The notes below the pieces were generated by a model. It was not told the DNA's origin. It did no database searches and saw only the letters and a list, made by a program, of their open reading frames with translations. A stretch of 64,000 nt of DNA from Oceanibacterium hippocampi (GTDB lineage Bacteria; Pseudomonadota; Alphaproteobacteria; Sneathiellales; Sneathiellaceae). Of this stretch, positions 8,596-16,971 are shown piece by piece. Every line of letters starts with the position of its first letter. Position 1 is the first letter of the stretch. Both the position numbers and the translations under genes were made by a program. The stretch is taken from positions 620,001 through 684,000 of the forward strand of contig NZ_FWFR01000002.1 in the NCBI RefSeq assembly GCF_900172325.1, read 5' to 3'.

Positions 8596-9051
8596 ATGGT
8601 CGCGAAATACCTTGTCGCCGTCGACGGCTCCAGCCACGGCTGGAAGGCGCTCGACCTCGCCGTCGATCTGGCCGCCCAGCGCCACGCCGGGCTGGTCATC
8701 CTACATGTCGTCCGCCACGAACCGGTGCCGGACGGCCTCGAACGCTTCGCCGAGGTCGAGGGCATCCGCAAGGACGAGCTCGCGGCCCGCTACGAGGCCG
8801 GCGGCAGGATGGGGGCCGGCATCCTCCGCGAAGCCGAGATCCGCGCCCGGAGCGCGAAGATCGACGGGGTCGAGAGCCGGACCGAGGAAGGCGACCCGGC
8901 CAGTCAGATCGCGCTCGTCGCCCGGCAGGTCCATGCCGAGATGATCTTCATCGGCAGCCGCGGCCTGAACGACGCGGCAGGCCTGCTGATGGGCAGCGTT
9001 TCCCACAAGGTGCTGCATCTGGCCCGCTGCACCTGCGTCGCCGTCCGCTAA
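8596..9051 (+). CDS. Universal stress protein (UspA family)
   Basis: A single Usp domain of 151 residues. The N-terminal strand KYLVAVDGSSHGWKALDLA carries the conserved Asp, and the C-terminal half has MIFIGSRGLNDAAGLLMGSVSHKV, the G-2x-G-9x-G-S type ATP-binding loop, ending with the common CTCVAVR. It is cytosolic and probably protects during stress or oxygen limitation. The GGAGG ribosome binding site eight bases before the ATG is strong. The gene appears monocistronic. An FNR-type box upstream suggests induction under low oxygen. Its biochemical partner is not known. Confidence 0.92.
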   Translation: MVAKYLVAVDGSSHGWKALDLAVDLAAQRHAGLVILHVVRHEPVPDGLERFAEVEGIRKDELAARYEAGGRMGAGILREAEIRARSAKIDGVESRTEEGDPASQIALVARQVHAEMIFIGSRGLNDAAGLLMGSVSHKVLHLARCTCVAVR

Positions 9052-9099
9052 CCGCCGGGCTCTTCCGCTCCGGCGGCGGCCCAGACGACTGTGTTCTGG

Positions 9100-9115
9100 A
9101 TCACATTATCGTGAT
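9100..9115. promoter_or_regulatory. Inverted repeat upstream of the diiron/OsmC operon
   Basis: ATCAC-N6-GTGAT, flanked by GTGT on the left and ACAC on the right, lies 89 bases before the diiron protein start. It may be a regulator site or part of the promoter. The binding protein is not identified. Confidence 0.3.
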
Positions 9116-9127
9116 ACACGGCCGCCT

Positions 9128-9143
9128 ACCTGTCTGAACAGGT
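9128..9143. promoter_or_regulatory. Palindromic operator candidate (TetR-like)
   Basis: ACCTGT-CTGA-ACAGGT is a perfect inverted repeat with six-base arms, 61 bases before the diiron protein start. Its size and symmetry resemble sites of TetR-type repressors, but no such regulator gene is in the window. Confidence 0.4.
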
Positions 9144-9203
9144 GCCGAAAGAAAGCCGAGAAGCGGCCGACGGACGGCACCCTGGTCAAACAGGGGAACG
9201 GCA

Positions 9204-10136
9204 ATGAATGCAATATTCGACTTTCCGGCAACCGACCGCTACGCCCGGTGTATTCGTGCCTCGAAGCAGGTCCGCTGGGACATCGACAATGATGTGATCC
9301 GTGATCGGCATTTCGACCGGTCCGACAAGTTCCTGCCCGACGGACTCTCGCTCGTCCGCGACTTCACCACGCTCTCTGTCGACGAACAGCACTTCCTCAG
9401 CCAGATCCAGGGCCGCACCTACGCCAACATCTTCGGTCTGGCGGAGCGCTTCATCAACGCCAAGATACTCGAGCTCAGCCGCGACTACTGGCTCGGCGAC
9501 CAGGTGGCACTCGAAGCGCTGGTCCGCTTCAGCGACGAGGAACTGAAGCATCAGGCCCTGTTCCGGCGGATCGAGGAGATGATCGCCGAGACCTTGCCGG
9601 CAGGCTATCGCTTCGACGTCGATCCGGATCAGGTGGCGATGGCCGTGCTCGGCAGCAGCACCTGGGCGGTGCTGGCGCTGACCCACGACATCGAGCTCTT
9701 CACCCAGCTGCATTACCGCCAGTCGATCGAGCCCGACAGCATGCTCTCGCCGCTCTTCAAGGACGTCTTCCTGTTCCACTGGAAGGAGGAAAGCCAGCAC
9801 GCGATCCTCGACGAACTGGAATGGAAGCGTCATGACGCGACATTCAGCCCGGCGGAACGAGATCAGGCAGTCGATGATTTCATCGGCCTTGTCGGCGCCG
9901 TCGACGGAATCCTCCAGGTCCAGGCCAAGGCCGATGCCGCCTATTTCGTCGCCGCCTGCGGACGCACCGTGGACGTCGAGGAAGCAGCCGAAATCGAGAC
10001 CGGAATCGTCGCCGCCTATCGCTGGCAGTATATCCACTCCGGCGCCGACCATCCGCACTTCCAGAAAGTGCTCGGCAGCCTCGTCAGCGAGCAACAGCTC
10101 GGCCGCATCGCGGCCACGCTCGGGGCACTCCAGTAG
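9204..10136 (+). CDS. Ferritin-like diiron protein of unknown function
   Basis: The 310-residue protein is helical and holds a plausible carboxylate-bridged diiron site: a Glu in NIFGLAERFIN, an ExxH in SDEELKHQALFRR, a Glu in DIELFTQLHY and a second ExxH in WKEESQHAILDELEW. This spacing of E, ExxH, E, ExxH is that of ferritin-like oxygenases such as the AurF and ribonucleotide-reductase groups, but the overall sequence does not identify a substrate. It has no signal peptide or membrane segment and should be cytosolic. It is followed after 64 bases by an OsmC-family gene on the same strand. Two inverted repeats precede it. Confidence 0.75.
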   Translation: MNAIFDFPATDRYARCIRASKQVRWDIDNDVIRDRHFDRSDKFLPDGLSLVRDFTTLSVDEQHFLSQIQGRTYANIFGLAERFINAKILELSRDYWLGDQVALEALVRFSDEELKHQALFRRIEEMIAETLPAGYRFDVDPDQVAMAVLGSSTWAVLALTHDIELFTQLHYRQSIEPDSMLSPLFKDVFLFHWKEESQHAILDELEWKRHDATFSPAERDQAVDDFIGLVGAVDGILQVQAKADAAYFVAACGRTVDVEEAAEIETGIVAAYRWQYIHSGADHPHFQKVLGSLVSEQQLGRIAATLGALQ

Positions 10137-10200
10137 GAACGTCCCGCCCCGGGGAACCAGTCCGAGATCTTCAGAAACGTCCCGATACAGGAGAATTGTC

Positions 10201-10776
10201 ATGAACGCGCATACGCAGACCAGTGTCGCACCGACCATCGTCAACGGCCTGAATGTCGACGACCTGAAGGCGCTCGCCGCCTCGGTCGCGAACGATACCG
10301 ACAAGGGGCACACCCGTTGGCGGGTCGCGACCTCCTGGCAGGGTCAGACCCGCAGCCGCTCCGAAGTGACCGGCTTCGATCTCGACGGCGAGACCGTGGA
10401 GCGGCACTTCACCATCGACATCGACGAGCCGGAAGAACTCGGCGGCGGCAATCGCCATGCCAACCCGCAGGAGCATCTGCTGTCGGCACTCAACGCCTGC
10501 ATGACCGTCGGCTACGTGGCGCAATGCGCGGTGCGCGGGATCAGGCTTGACAGCGTCGAGATCGAGACCGCGGGCGACATCGACCTGCGCGGCTTCTTCG
10601 GCCTCGATCCGGATATCGCGCCGGGCTTCGAGAGCCTGCGCTATACCGTTCGGATCAAGGGCGACGGCACTCCGGAGCAGTTCCGGGAGATCCACGAGGC
10701 GGTGACGGCGACCTCGCCGAACGTCCACAATATCTCGCGGGCGATCGGTCTTCGCCCGACCCTGATCGTCGAGTAG
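10201..10776 (+). CDS. OsmC/Ohr-family protein
   Basis: OsmC-family proteins are small dimeric thiol peroxidases that reduce organic hydroperoxides with two cysteines. In this 191-residue protein the first conserved element is NPQEHLLSALNACMTVGYV, whose Cys is the expected peroxidatic residue. The usual second Cys region reads SPNVHNISRAIG here, lacking Cys. Another Cys lies shortly after the first (AQCAVRG). It may therefore use a different resolving partner or have another role. GGAG precedes the ATG. It follows the diiron protein gene and is probably co-transcribed with it, suggesting an oxidative or metal-related function. Function beyond the family is not established. Confidence 0.85.
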   Translation: MNAHTQTSVAPTIVNGLNVDDLKALAASVANDTDKGHTRWRVATSWQGQTRSRSEVTGFDLDGETVERHFTIDIDEPEELGGGNRHANPQEHLLSALNACMTVGYVAQCAVRGIRLDSVEIETAGDIDLRGFFGLDPDIAPGFESLRYTVRIKGDGTPEQFREIHEAVTATSPNVHNISRAIGLRPTLIVE

Positions 10777-10804
10777 CGGCGCAGCCGGAGCAGCGCGCGG
10801 CGCG

Positions 10805-10830
10805 CGCCCCGCGGGATCCCCCGCGGGGCG
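10805..10830. terminator. GC-rich hairpin between convergent genes
   Basis: An eleven-base-pair perfect stem (CGCCCCGCGGG with its complement) closes a four-base loop. It lies between the stop of the OsmC gene and the stop of copB, which face each other. There is no long T-run, so termination would be weak or Rho-assisted, but position and symmetry fit a shared bidirectional terminator. Confidence 0.6.
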
Positions 10831-10849
10831 CAGCCGTTTCGGCAGGGGT

Positions 10850-11557
10850 TCAGAACATCAGCCGGGCGCCGACCACAAGGAACAGGCTGTCGGCGTCGCC
10901 GCCCTCCGCCCGCTTCAGATTGGCGGTTTCGCCAAAGCTCCGTTCGTAATGAACGCCGACATAGGGCGAGAAGGCCCGGTCGACGAGGTCGTAGCTTAGC
11001 CGGGCGCCGATCTCGACCTTCGGCCCCCAGGCACCGCGACCGGCGAACCGGTCGTCGACAAGCGGAACCTCGACCTCGACGCTTGGCGTGAGGATAAGCC
11101 GATTGGTGATCAGCCCCTCGTATTCCGCCTCGAACCGGAAATACGGACGATCGGAGACGAACAGGTCGGCATCGATCTCGAACCATTGCGGCGCGAGACC
11201 GTGAAGACCCAGAACGCCATGCACCCGCTTGTATCCGTCGGGGGTCTCGACACTGACCCCGGCCACGGCATCGAAGAAGTCCGAGATCGGCTTCTGCAGG
11301 CGCAACTGGTTCTGCAACGACTCGAAATTCTTTTCCCCGGTCTCGTACTCGGCCTCGCTTCGCCAGACCAGGCGAAGCTCGTCCTTGCCGAAGAAGGCAT
11401 CGAAATCCCAGGCGGCGACGTCGTCGCCCGTGCCGGCGCGATACTCGAGCTGTTCCGCCTGGAACCCCCAGACATAGGGCTCCGCCCGGGCAATCGACAG
11501 GCATGCGGCAAGCAGCGTGAGGGCCGCCGCCGCGATGGCAAGAAAGCGTCCGTTCAT
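10850..11557 (-). CDS. copB: Copper resistance outer-membrane protein CopB
   Basis: CopB is an outer-membrane beta-barrel protein of the Cop/Pco system, thought to sequester or export copper. The 235-residue protein has a cleavable signal peptide (hydrophobic core ALTLLAACLSIARA) and then alternating strands starting YVWGFQAEQLEYR, with FDAFFGKDELRLVWRSEAEY and APQWFEIDADLFVSDR, and ends with a Phe as outer-membrane barrels do. It lacks the Met/His-rich N-terminal segment of longer homologues, so the metal-binding arm is missing. It lies four bases after copA, the usual order. Confidence 0.9.
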   Translation of the reverse strand: MNGRFLAIAAAALTLLAACLSIARAEPYVWGFQAEQLEYRAGTGDDVAAWDFDAFFGKDELRLVWRSEAEYETGEKNFESLQNQLRLQKPISDFFDAVAGVSVETPDGYKRVHGVLGLHGLAPQWFEIDADLFVSDRPYFRFEAEYEGLITNRLILTPSVEVEVPLVDDRFAGRGAWGPKVEIGARLSYDLVDRAFSPYVGVHYERSFGETANLKRAEGGDADSLFLVVGARLMF

Positions 11558-11561
11558 CGCC

Positions 11562-13313
11562 TCAACCTCCGCTCACACCGGTCAGCGCCGCCGCCTTTTC
11601 CGGAGGACCGCCTTCCACGATCACCTTCCGGAACATCCCGGTGTCCGCGTGATAGGAGAGATGGCAGTGGAATGCCCATGCCCCGGGCGCGTCGACCTCG
11701 GTCTCCATGTAGACGGTCGTTCCAGGCGTCACGCTGACAACGTGCTTGATCGGGTTCCAGCGGCCGTTGCCATTGTCGAGGATCGACCACATGCCATGCA
11801 GGTGCATGGGATGGGTCATCATCGTCTCGTTGACGAACTTGAAACGGACCCGCTCGCCATACTGCAGCCGGATCGGCTCGGCATCCTCGTACTTGATCCC
11901 GTTGATCGACCAGATATAGCGCTCCATGTTGCCGGTCAGCCGGAGCTCGATCTCGCGCCCCGCCGGCCGCTCCGCATAGAGCGGCGATTGTGCCTTCAGG
12001 TCGCTGTAGGAAAGGAACTTCCCGCCCGGCTCGGCCGCGGTCGGGCTGAGGCCGCTGCCCGGGGCATAGAACGGATCGGGTTTGTCCATCGCCATTCCGC
12101 CGTGGGCACTGTGGTCCATGCCTTTCATCGTCGTGCCGTCCGGCATGCTGTGGGTCATGCCCGGCATCGAACCCTGGTCCATGCCTTTCATCGTCGTGCC
12201 GTCGGGCATGCTATGGGTCATGCCCGGCATCGAACCGTGGTCCATGCCTTCATGCGCCATGCCCATGTCGGCCATAGTCAGGAGCGGCGCCGGGCGCAGC
12301 TCCGGCACGTCGGCCTCCTCCCCCTCGCGGGTCGCGAGCGTACCCCGGGCGAACCCGGTTCGGCCCATCGATTCAGCGAAGATCGTATAGGCACGGTCCT
12401 CCGTCGGACGGACGATCACGTCGAACGTCTCGGCCACCGCGATGCGGAACTCGTCGACCGTGACCGGCTGCACGTTGTTGCCGTCGGCCTGTACCACGGT
12501 CAATTTCAGACCCGGAATGCGAATGTCGAAATAGGTCATCGCCGACGAATTGATGAAGCGGAGGCGCACCCGTTCGCCCGGCGTGAAAAGCCCGGTCCAG
12601 TTCTGCGACACCGCCTTGCCGTTGATCAGCGGGGTGAAGCCCTGCAAATCCTCGATATCGGTCGGCATCATGCGCATCTCGCCCCAGGCGGCGCGGTCGG
12701 CCAGCGTCCGGTCGAGCCCCTTGCTGGCGACATCGTCGAGGAAGTCGAACAGGGTGCGTTGCTTCCGGTTGTAGTAATCCGCCGACATCTTCAGGTTGCG
12801 CAGGATCCGGTCGCCGGAATGGGGGTGGGCATCCGTCAGCTGAACGACATAGTCGCGATCGTATCGGAAGGGCTCGCGCTTCTTCGGCGTGATCACGATG
12901 GCGCCGTAGGCGCCGTCCGGTTCCTGGAACCCGGTATGGCTGTGGAACCAGTAGGTGCCGCTCTGGCGGATCGGGAACCGGTATGTGAAGGTCTCGCCGG
13001 GCGCGATGCCGGGATAGGAAATTCCCGGGACGCCGTCCTGATCGGTCGGCAGAATGATGCCGTGCCAATGCACCGAGGTCGATTCCGAGAGGTTGTTGGT
13101 CACGTTGATCGTGACCTCCTCGCCTTCCTCGAAGCGCAGAACGGGGCCCGGTGTGGCGCCGTTATAGCCGATGCCGCTACGGGTGAAGCTTCCGGTGTCG
13201 ACCTGAACGCGGTCGACGGTGAGATTGTATTCGCCGGACTGGACTGCGGTCACGGGCGCCAGCAAGGCGCCGAGACAGAGCAGGCCGGCAGGCATGAGGC
13301 CGAAGGATTTCAT
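11562..13313 (-). CDS. copA: Periplasmic multicopper oxidase CopA (copper resistance)
   Basis: CopA oxidises Cu(I) and binds extra copper in the periplasm. All four multicopper-oxidase motifs are visible: HWHGIILPTDQDG, YWFHSHTGFQ, HPMHLHG and HCHLSYHADTGM. A Met/His-rich insert between them holds GMDHGSMPGMTHSMP units, two of them encoded by near-identical 63-bp tandem repeats. The frame opens at 13331, but AAGGA precedes the ATG at 13313, which gives 583 residues and a compact Sec signal peptide ending near TAVQSGEY. Classical CopA proteins carry a twin-arginine signal; none is seen here. The gene sits between the cupredoxin gene and copB in a leftward copper operon. Confidence 0.93.
   Translation of the reverse strand: MKSFGLMPAGLLCLGALLAPVTAVQSGEYNLTVDRVQVDTGSFTRSGIGYNGATPGPVLRFEEGEEVTINVTNNLSESTSVHWHGIILPTDQDGVPGISYPGIAPGETFTYRFPIRQSGTYWFHSHTGFQEPDGAYGAIVITPKKREPFRYDRDYVVQLTDAHPHSGDRILRNLKMSADYYNRKQRTLFDFLDDVASKGLDRTLADRAAWGEMRMMPTDIEDLQGFTPLINGKAVSQNWTGLFTPGERVRLRFINSSAMTYFDIRIPGLKLTVVQADGNNVQPVTVDEFRIAVAETFDVIVRPTEDRAYTIFAESMGRTGFARGTLATREGEEADVPELRPAPLLTMADMGMAHEGMDHGSMPGMTHSMPDGTTMKGMDQGSMPGMTHSMPDGTTMKGMDHSAHGGMAMDKPDPFYAPGSGLSPTAAEPGGKFLSYSDLKAQSPLYAERPAGREIELRLTGNMERYIWSINGIKYEDAEPIRLQYGERVRFKFVNETMMTHPMHLHGMWSILDNGNGRWNPIKHVVSVTPGTTVYMETEVDAPGAWAFHCHLSYHADTGMFRKVIVEGGPPEKAAALTGVSGG
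12112..12237 (-). repeat. Two 63-bp tandem repeats within copA
   Basis: Units 12112-12174 and 12175-12237 are almost identical and each encodes 21 residues rich in Met and His (core SMPGMTHSMPDGTTMKGM). A partial third unit follows. In-frame duplication expands the copper-binding insert without shifting the frame. Copy number may vary between strains. Confidence 0.85.
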
Positions 13314-13393
13314 CCTGGCATTCCTTTTCATGATGGTCGGCGACGCGGGAAGTCCGGGCGAGACGGCCTTGCGACCGCCCCGTCCGAGTGCCG

Positions 13394-13939
13394 TCAGTGC
13401 TTGATCATGATTTGTCCCTGCATGCCCGCCTCGTAATGGCCTGGGACGTTGCAGGCGAATTCGAGGACGGCGTCCTCCGGGAAGGTCCAGACGACCTCGC
13501 CGGACTTGCCGGGCTCCAGCAGCACGCTGTTGGGATCGTTGTGCATGCCATGGCCCATATCGGCCTGCATGGCCTTTGCCGCCTCGTGATTGATCCGGTC
13601 GGGCTCGAGCACGCCATGCTCCACCATCATCATCATTTCCTTCTGATGACCGCGATGCATGTCGGCTGTACCGATATTGAACTCGTGGACCAGTTCGCCG
13701 TTGTTGCGAACGGTGAAGCGCACGGTCTCGCCGGCCTTCACATCGACCTTCTCAGGCTCGTAGAAATTGTCGTGCATGACGATCTCGACGGTGCGCGTGG
13801 CCTTGGCGGCCTCGCCGGCGTGACCGACACCCTTGGACGAACCATGGCCCATGTCCGCGGACGATGGGCCCGCGGCGAGTACGGCGGCAACGGTGAACGC
13901 GGCACCGGCAGCGGTGCGCGACAGGCAGGAAAAATTCAT
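13394..13939 (-). CDS. copI: Periplasmic cupredoxin (CopI-like)
   Basis: A 181-residue blue-copper-type protein with an N-terminal signal peptide (SRTAAGAAFTVAAVLAAGPSSA). The mature part has the cupredoxin fold, with ligand candidates His85 (ELVHEFNIG) and the C-terminal cluster Cys163, His168 and Met173 (ACNVPGHYEAGM). Between them is a His/Met-rich stretch with MHRGHQKEMMMMVEH. This matches the CopI family, which protects periplasmic proteins from Cu(I). The longest frame runs to 14116, but ATG 13939, preceded by GGGGA, starts directly at the signal peptide. It lies 80 bases upstream of copA on the same strand. Confidence 0.85.
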   Translation of the reverse strand: MNFSCLSRTAAGAAFTVAAVLAAGPSSADMGHGSSKGVGHAGEAAKATRTVEIVMHDNFYEPEKVDVKAGETVRFTVRNNGELVHEFNIGTADMHRGHQKEMMMMVEHGVLEPDRINHEAAKAMQADMGHGMHNDPNSVLLEPGKSGEVVWTFPEDAVLEFACNVPGHYEAGMQGQIMIKH

Positions 13940-14030
13940 CGGATATCCCCGAATATTGGAATCGCATGTACGGAGTCCGGCGTCGGCCATCTCATGGAGA
14001 GACGGCCGGAAGCGGGACAGGTGAAGGCGA

Positions 14031-14372
14031 TCAGGTTCGAGGAGGCGGTGTTTCGGCCCCGGACAGGATTCCGCGTTGCCGCTCGGCGTAGGCAGCGAAA
14101 TCCGCAGGCCGCGCAAAGATCACAGGCGTTCCGACCTGTTCAGGCTGTCCCAGGAAACCGCCGCAATGGCCGAACGCCATCGCGCAGCAAAGGTCTCCGC
14201 CGGTATCGCAATCCACTTCCCCGTCGGCGCAAATGCCGTCCTCATGCATCGAGGCCATGGCCGTCGATGTTCCATGATGGGTGGCCTCGGCAGCGAGACC
14301 ATCGCTGCCATTCGCCATTGTCGTCGCCGACAGGAGCGTCAGCACGACCAGCCAGGAAAGGAACCGCTTCAT
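14031..14372 (-). CDS. Small exported Cys/His/Met-rich protein of the copper operon
   Basis: I do not recognise a family. The 113-residue protein has a signal peptide (MKRFLSWLVVLTLLSATTMA). The short mature part has a His/Met-rich start (THHGTSTAMASMHEDG) and five cysteines at 48, 55, 62, 63 and 70, the last in DLCCAMAFGHC. Such spacing could bind Cu(I) or form disulfides. The frame extends to TTG 14393, but ATG 14372 begins directly at the signal peptide. It is the first gene of the leftward copper operon, 91 bases before the cupredoxin, facing the CueR-type promoter region. A periplasmic copper-binding role is inferred from context and composition. Confidence 0.7.
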   Translation of the reverse strand: MKRFLSWLVVLTLLSATTMANGSDGLAAEATHHGTSTAMASMHEDGICADGEVDCDTGGDLCCAMAFGHCGGFLGQPEQVGTPVIFARPADFAAYAERQRGILSGAETPPPRT

Positions 14373-14430
14373 ACCGGTCTGATAATCGGCCAAACGACCG
14401 GAAGATCAAGATCGCCGCAAAAGAATCTCG

Positions 14431-14461
14431 TTGACCTTCCAGTGACTGGAAACTCCATATC
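14431..14461 (+). promoter_or_regulatory. CueR/MerR-type copper promoter
   Basis: A -35 element TTGACC and a -10-like CATATC are separated by 19 bases, the over-long spacer typical of MerR-family activators. The spacer carries the dyad CTTCCAGTGACTGGAA, close to the known CueR operator ACCTTCC...GGAAGG. It lies 27 bases before the P-type ATPase start. No cueR gene is in the window, so the regulator must be encoded elsewhere. Confidence 0.75.
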
Positions 14462-14488
14462 CAGTTTATATTGATCCAGGAGGGCACG

Positions 14489-16948
14489 ATGTCGGATGGT
14501 GCGGCGATCACAGAGACGATGATTATCAGGGATCCGGTTTGCGGCATGCTCGTGGACCCCGGTCCCGAAACACCGATCGCGGACGTCGACGGCCATGCCT
14601 TTCATTTCTGTGCCGAAGGATGCCGCAAGCGATTCGAGGCCGACCCGCAGTCCTACATACGTGCGACCGACCCGGTGTGCGGCATGACGGTCGAGCGCGC
14701 CAGCGCCCGCCACATGGCGAAGCATCAGGGCGAGCGCCACTATTTCTGCTCGTCCGGCTGCCTGACGAAATTCGAGAAGGACCCGGACGCCTACCTGGGC
14801 GATCGGCCGCCGCCCGAACCGATGCCCGAGGGCACGATCTATACCTGCCCGATGCATCCGGAAATCGAGCGGACCGGGCCGGAGGATTGCCCGATCTGCG
14901 GCATGGCGCTGGAGCCGAAGGGCCTGCCCGCCGCCGATGAGGGCCCCAACCCTGAATTCGTCGATTTCCGCCGTCGCTTCGTTGTCGGCGCGATATTGAC
15001 CGTTCCCGTCCTCGTGCTGGCGATGGCCCCGCACCTGGGCTTCGGGTTGCGCGGCATGATTGGCGAGCGCCTGTCGCTCTGGCTCGAACTCGTGCTCTCG
15101 ACGCCGGTCATCCTGTGGTCCGGCTGGCCGTTCCTGGTGCGCGGCGCGAAATCCTTCCGCACCATGAACCTCAACATGTTCAGCCTGATCGCGATCGGCG
15201 TCTCGGCCGCTTACCTCTTCAGTCTCGTCGCGGTGCTGGCGCCGGGCCTGTTTCCCGCCGGGTTCCGCGACGCGGAGGGCAATGTCGGGGTCTATTTCGA
15301 GGCCGGCGCGGTAATCGTCGTGCTGGTGCTGCTCGGCCAGTTACTCGAACTCGGCGCCCGCCAGCGGACCGGCGCTGCGCTCCGCGCGCTCATGGGGCTC
15401 GCGGCCAAGTCGGCCCGCGTCATCCGCTCCGACGGACGGGAGGAGGAAATCCCGCTCGAGGATGTCCAGGTCGGCGACCGGCTCCGGGTCCGGCCGGGCG
15501 AGAAGATCCCGGTCGACGGCGAGGTCCTCGACGGTCGTTCGCCGGTCGATGAATCGATGCTCACCGGCGAGCCCATCCCGGTCGAGAAGTCGGCCGGCGA
15601 TCCGGTCACCGGCGCGACCCTGAACGGCACGGGAAGCCTGGTGATCGAGGCCCGGCGGGTTGGCAAGGACACGATGCTGGCGCGGATCGTCGGCATGGTG
15701 GCGGAAGCCCAGCGGTCCCGCGCGCCGATCCAGAAACTCGCCGATTCCGTCGCCGGGATCTTCGTTCCCGCGGTGATCGGCACCGCCATCCTCGCCTTCA
15801 TCGCCTGGTCGATCTGGGGACCGTCGCCGGCGCTTGCCTATGCCCTCATCGCCGCGATTTCGGTACTGATCATCGCCTGCCCCTGCGCCCTCGGGCTGGC
15901 GACGCCGGTCTCCATCATGACCGCGACCGGTCGCGGCGCCCAGGCCGGCGTCCTGATCAAGAACGCCGAGGCACTGGAGCGCTTCGCCAGGGTCGATATC
16001 CTGATCGTCGACAAGACCGGCACGCTGACCGCCGGCAAGCCGGCGCTGGTCGCGGTGCTGCCGGAAGCCGGCCACGACGAGGCCGACGTGTTGCGGCTCG
16101 CCGCCAGCCTCGAACGGGGCTCGGAACACCCGCTGGCCGAGGCCATCGTCCAGGGCGCCGAGGCGCGAAACGTGACGCCGGAAGACGCCACGGATTTCGA
16201 GGCGGTGACCGGCAAGGGCGTGAAGGGCCGCGTCGGGGGCCGCGACGTGGCGCTCGGGAATGTTGCACTGCTCGCCGATCTCGGCCTCGACAGCACGCAA
16301 TTCACGGCGACCGCGAACGAGCGGCGCGACCAGGGCGAAACCGTCATGTTCGTCGTGGTCGATGGCCGGATTGCCGGCCTGGTCGCCGTCGCCGACCCGA
16401 TCAAGCCGACCACGGCGGACGCGATCCGCGAACTGCACGCACAGGGCTTCCGCATCGTCATGGCGACCGGCGACAACGAACGGACCGCGCGCGCGGTCGC
16501 GAGCCGGATCGGCATCGACGAGATCCGCGCCGACGTGCTGCCAGAAGACAAGGCCCGCATCGTCGCGGAACTGCAGGCAGAGGGGCATCGTGTCGCGATG
16601 GCCGGCGACGGCGTGAACGACGCGCCGGCGCTTGCCCGGGCGGATGTCGGCATTGCCATGGGCACCGGCGCCGACGTCGCCATCGAAAGCGCCGGGATCA
16701 CGCTGGTGAAGGGCGACCTGAACGGCATCGTCCGGGCCCGGCGCCTGGCGGAAATGACGATGCGCAACATCCGCCAGAACCTGTTCTTCGCGCTGGTCTA
16801 CAACGCCGCGGGCGTTCCGATTGCCGCCGGCGTGCTGTATCCTTTCTTCGGGATCCTGCTCTCGCCCATGTTCGCCGCTGCGGCGATGAGCCTCTCCTCG
16901 GTGTCGGTCATCAGCAACGCGCTCCGCCTCAGGGGCATCCGCCTGTAG
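14489..16948 (+). CDS. Copper-exporting P1B-type ATPase with two YHS domains
   Basis: This 819-residue inner-membrane pump exports Cu(I) to the periplasm using ATP. The N-terminus has two YHS-type metal-binding domains in tandem (DPVCGML... and DPVCGMTV..., residues about 15-58 and 61-105) and then a heavy-metal-binding domain (YTCPMHPEI...[10 protein letters not shown], about 117-143) instead of the usual ferredoxin-like CxxC domains. The membrane CPC motif ([12 protein letters not shown], near 463), phosphorylation motif DKTGT (near 507), SEHPLAEAI and [10 protein letters not shown] are intact. The CAGGAGG ribosome binding site sets ATG 14489 as the start. It is read from the CueR-type promoter and followed by a multicopper oxidase gene. 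Confidence 0.94.
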   Translation: MSDGAAITETMIIRDPVCGMLVDPGPETPIADVDGHAFHFCAEGCRKRFEADPQSYIRATDPVCGMTVERASARHMAKHQGERHYFCSSGCLTKFEKDPDAYLGDRPPPEPMPEGTIYTCPMHPEIERTGPEDCPICGMALEPKGLPAADEGPNPEFVDFRRRFVVGAILTVPVLVLAMAPHLGFGLRGMIGERLSLWLELVLSTPVILWSGWPFLVRGAKSFRTMNLNMFSLIAIGVSAAYLFSLVAVLAPGLFPAGFRDAEGNVGVYFEAGAVIVVLVLLGQLLELGARQRTGAALRALMGLAAKSARVIRSDGREEEIPLEDVQVGDRLRVRPGEKIPVDGEVLDGRSPVDESMLTGEPIPVEKSAGDPVTGATLNGTGSLVIEARRVGKDTMLARIVGMVAEAQRSRAPIQKLADSVAGIFVPAVIGTAILAFIAWSIWGPSPALAYALIAAISVLIIACPCALGLATPVSIMTATGRGAQAGVLIKNAEALERFARVDILIVDKTGTLTAGKPALVAVLPEAGHDEADVLRLAASLERGSEHPLAEAIVQGAEARNVTPEDATDFEAVTGKGVKGRVGGRDVALGNVALLADLGLDSTQFTATANERRDQGETVMFVVVDGRIAGLVAVADPIKPTTADAIRELHAQGFRIVMATGDNERTARAVASRIGIDEIRADVLPEDKARIVAELQAEGHRVAMAGDGVNDAPALARADVGIAMGTGADVAIESAGITLVKGDLNGIVRARRLAEMTMRNIRQNLFFALVYNAAGVPIAAGVLYPFFGILLSPMFAAAAMSLSSVSVISNALRLRGIRL

Positions 16949-16971
16949 GGCGGCCGGTCTGGAGGGTCATC

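Noticed and set aside
9052-9076. CCGCCGG...CCGGCGG hairpin after the universal stress gene
   Set aside because: Seven base pairs with an 11-base loop and no T-run; such hairpins are expected by chance at this G+C content.
12112-12237. Tandem repeat considered as CRISPR or intergenic repeat
   Set aside because: It lies in frame inside copA and encodes Met/His units; there are only two units and no spacers.
11517-13436. 639-codon rightward open frame
   Set aside because: It is the complement of copA/copB; repeated His/Arg-rich composition comes from the antisense of a GC-rich gene and no family pattern is seen.
15341-16588. 415-codon leftward frame
   Set aside because: Antisense of the P-type ATPase gene, whose motifs are unambiguous.
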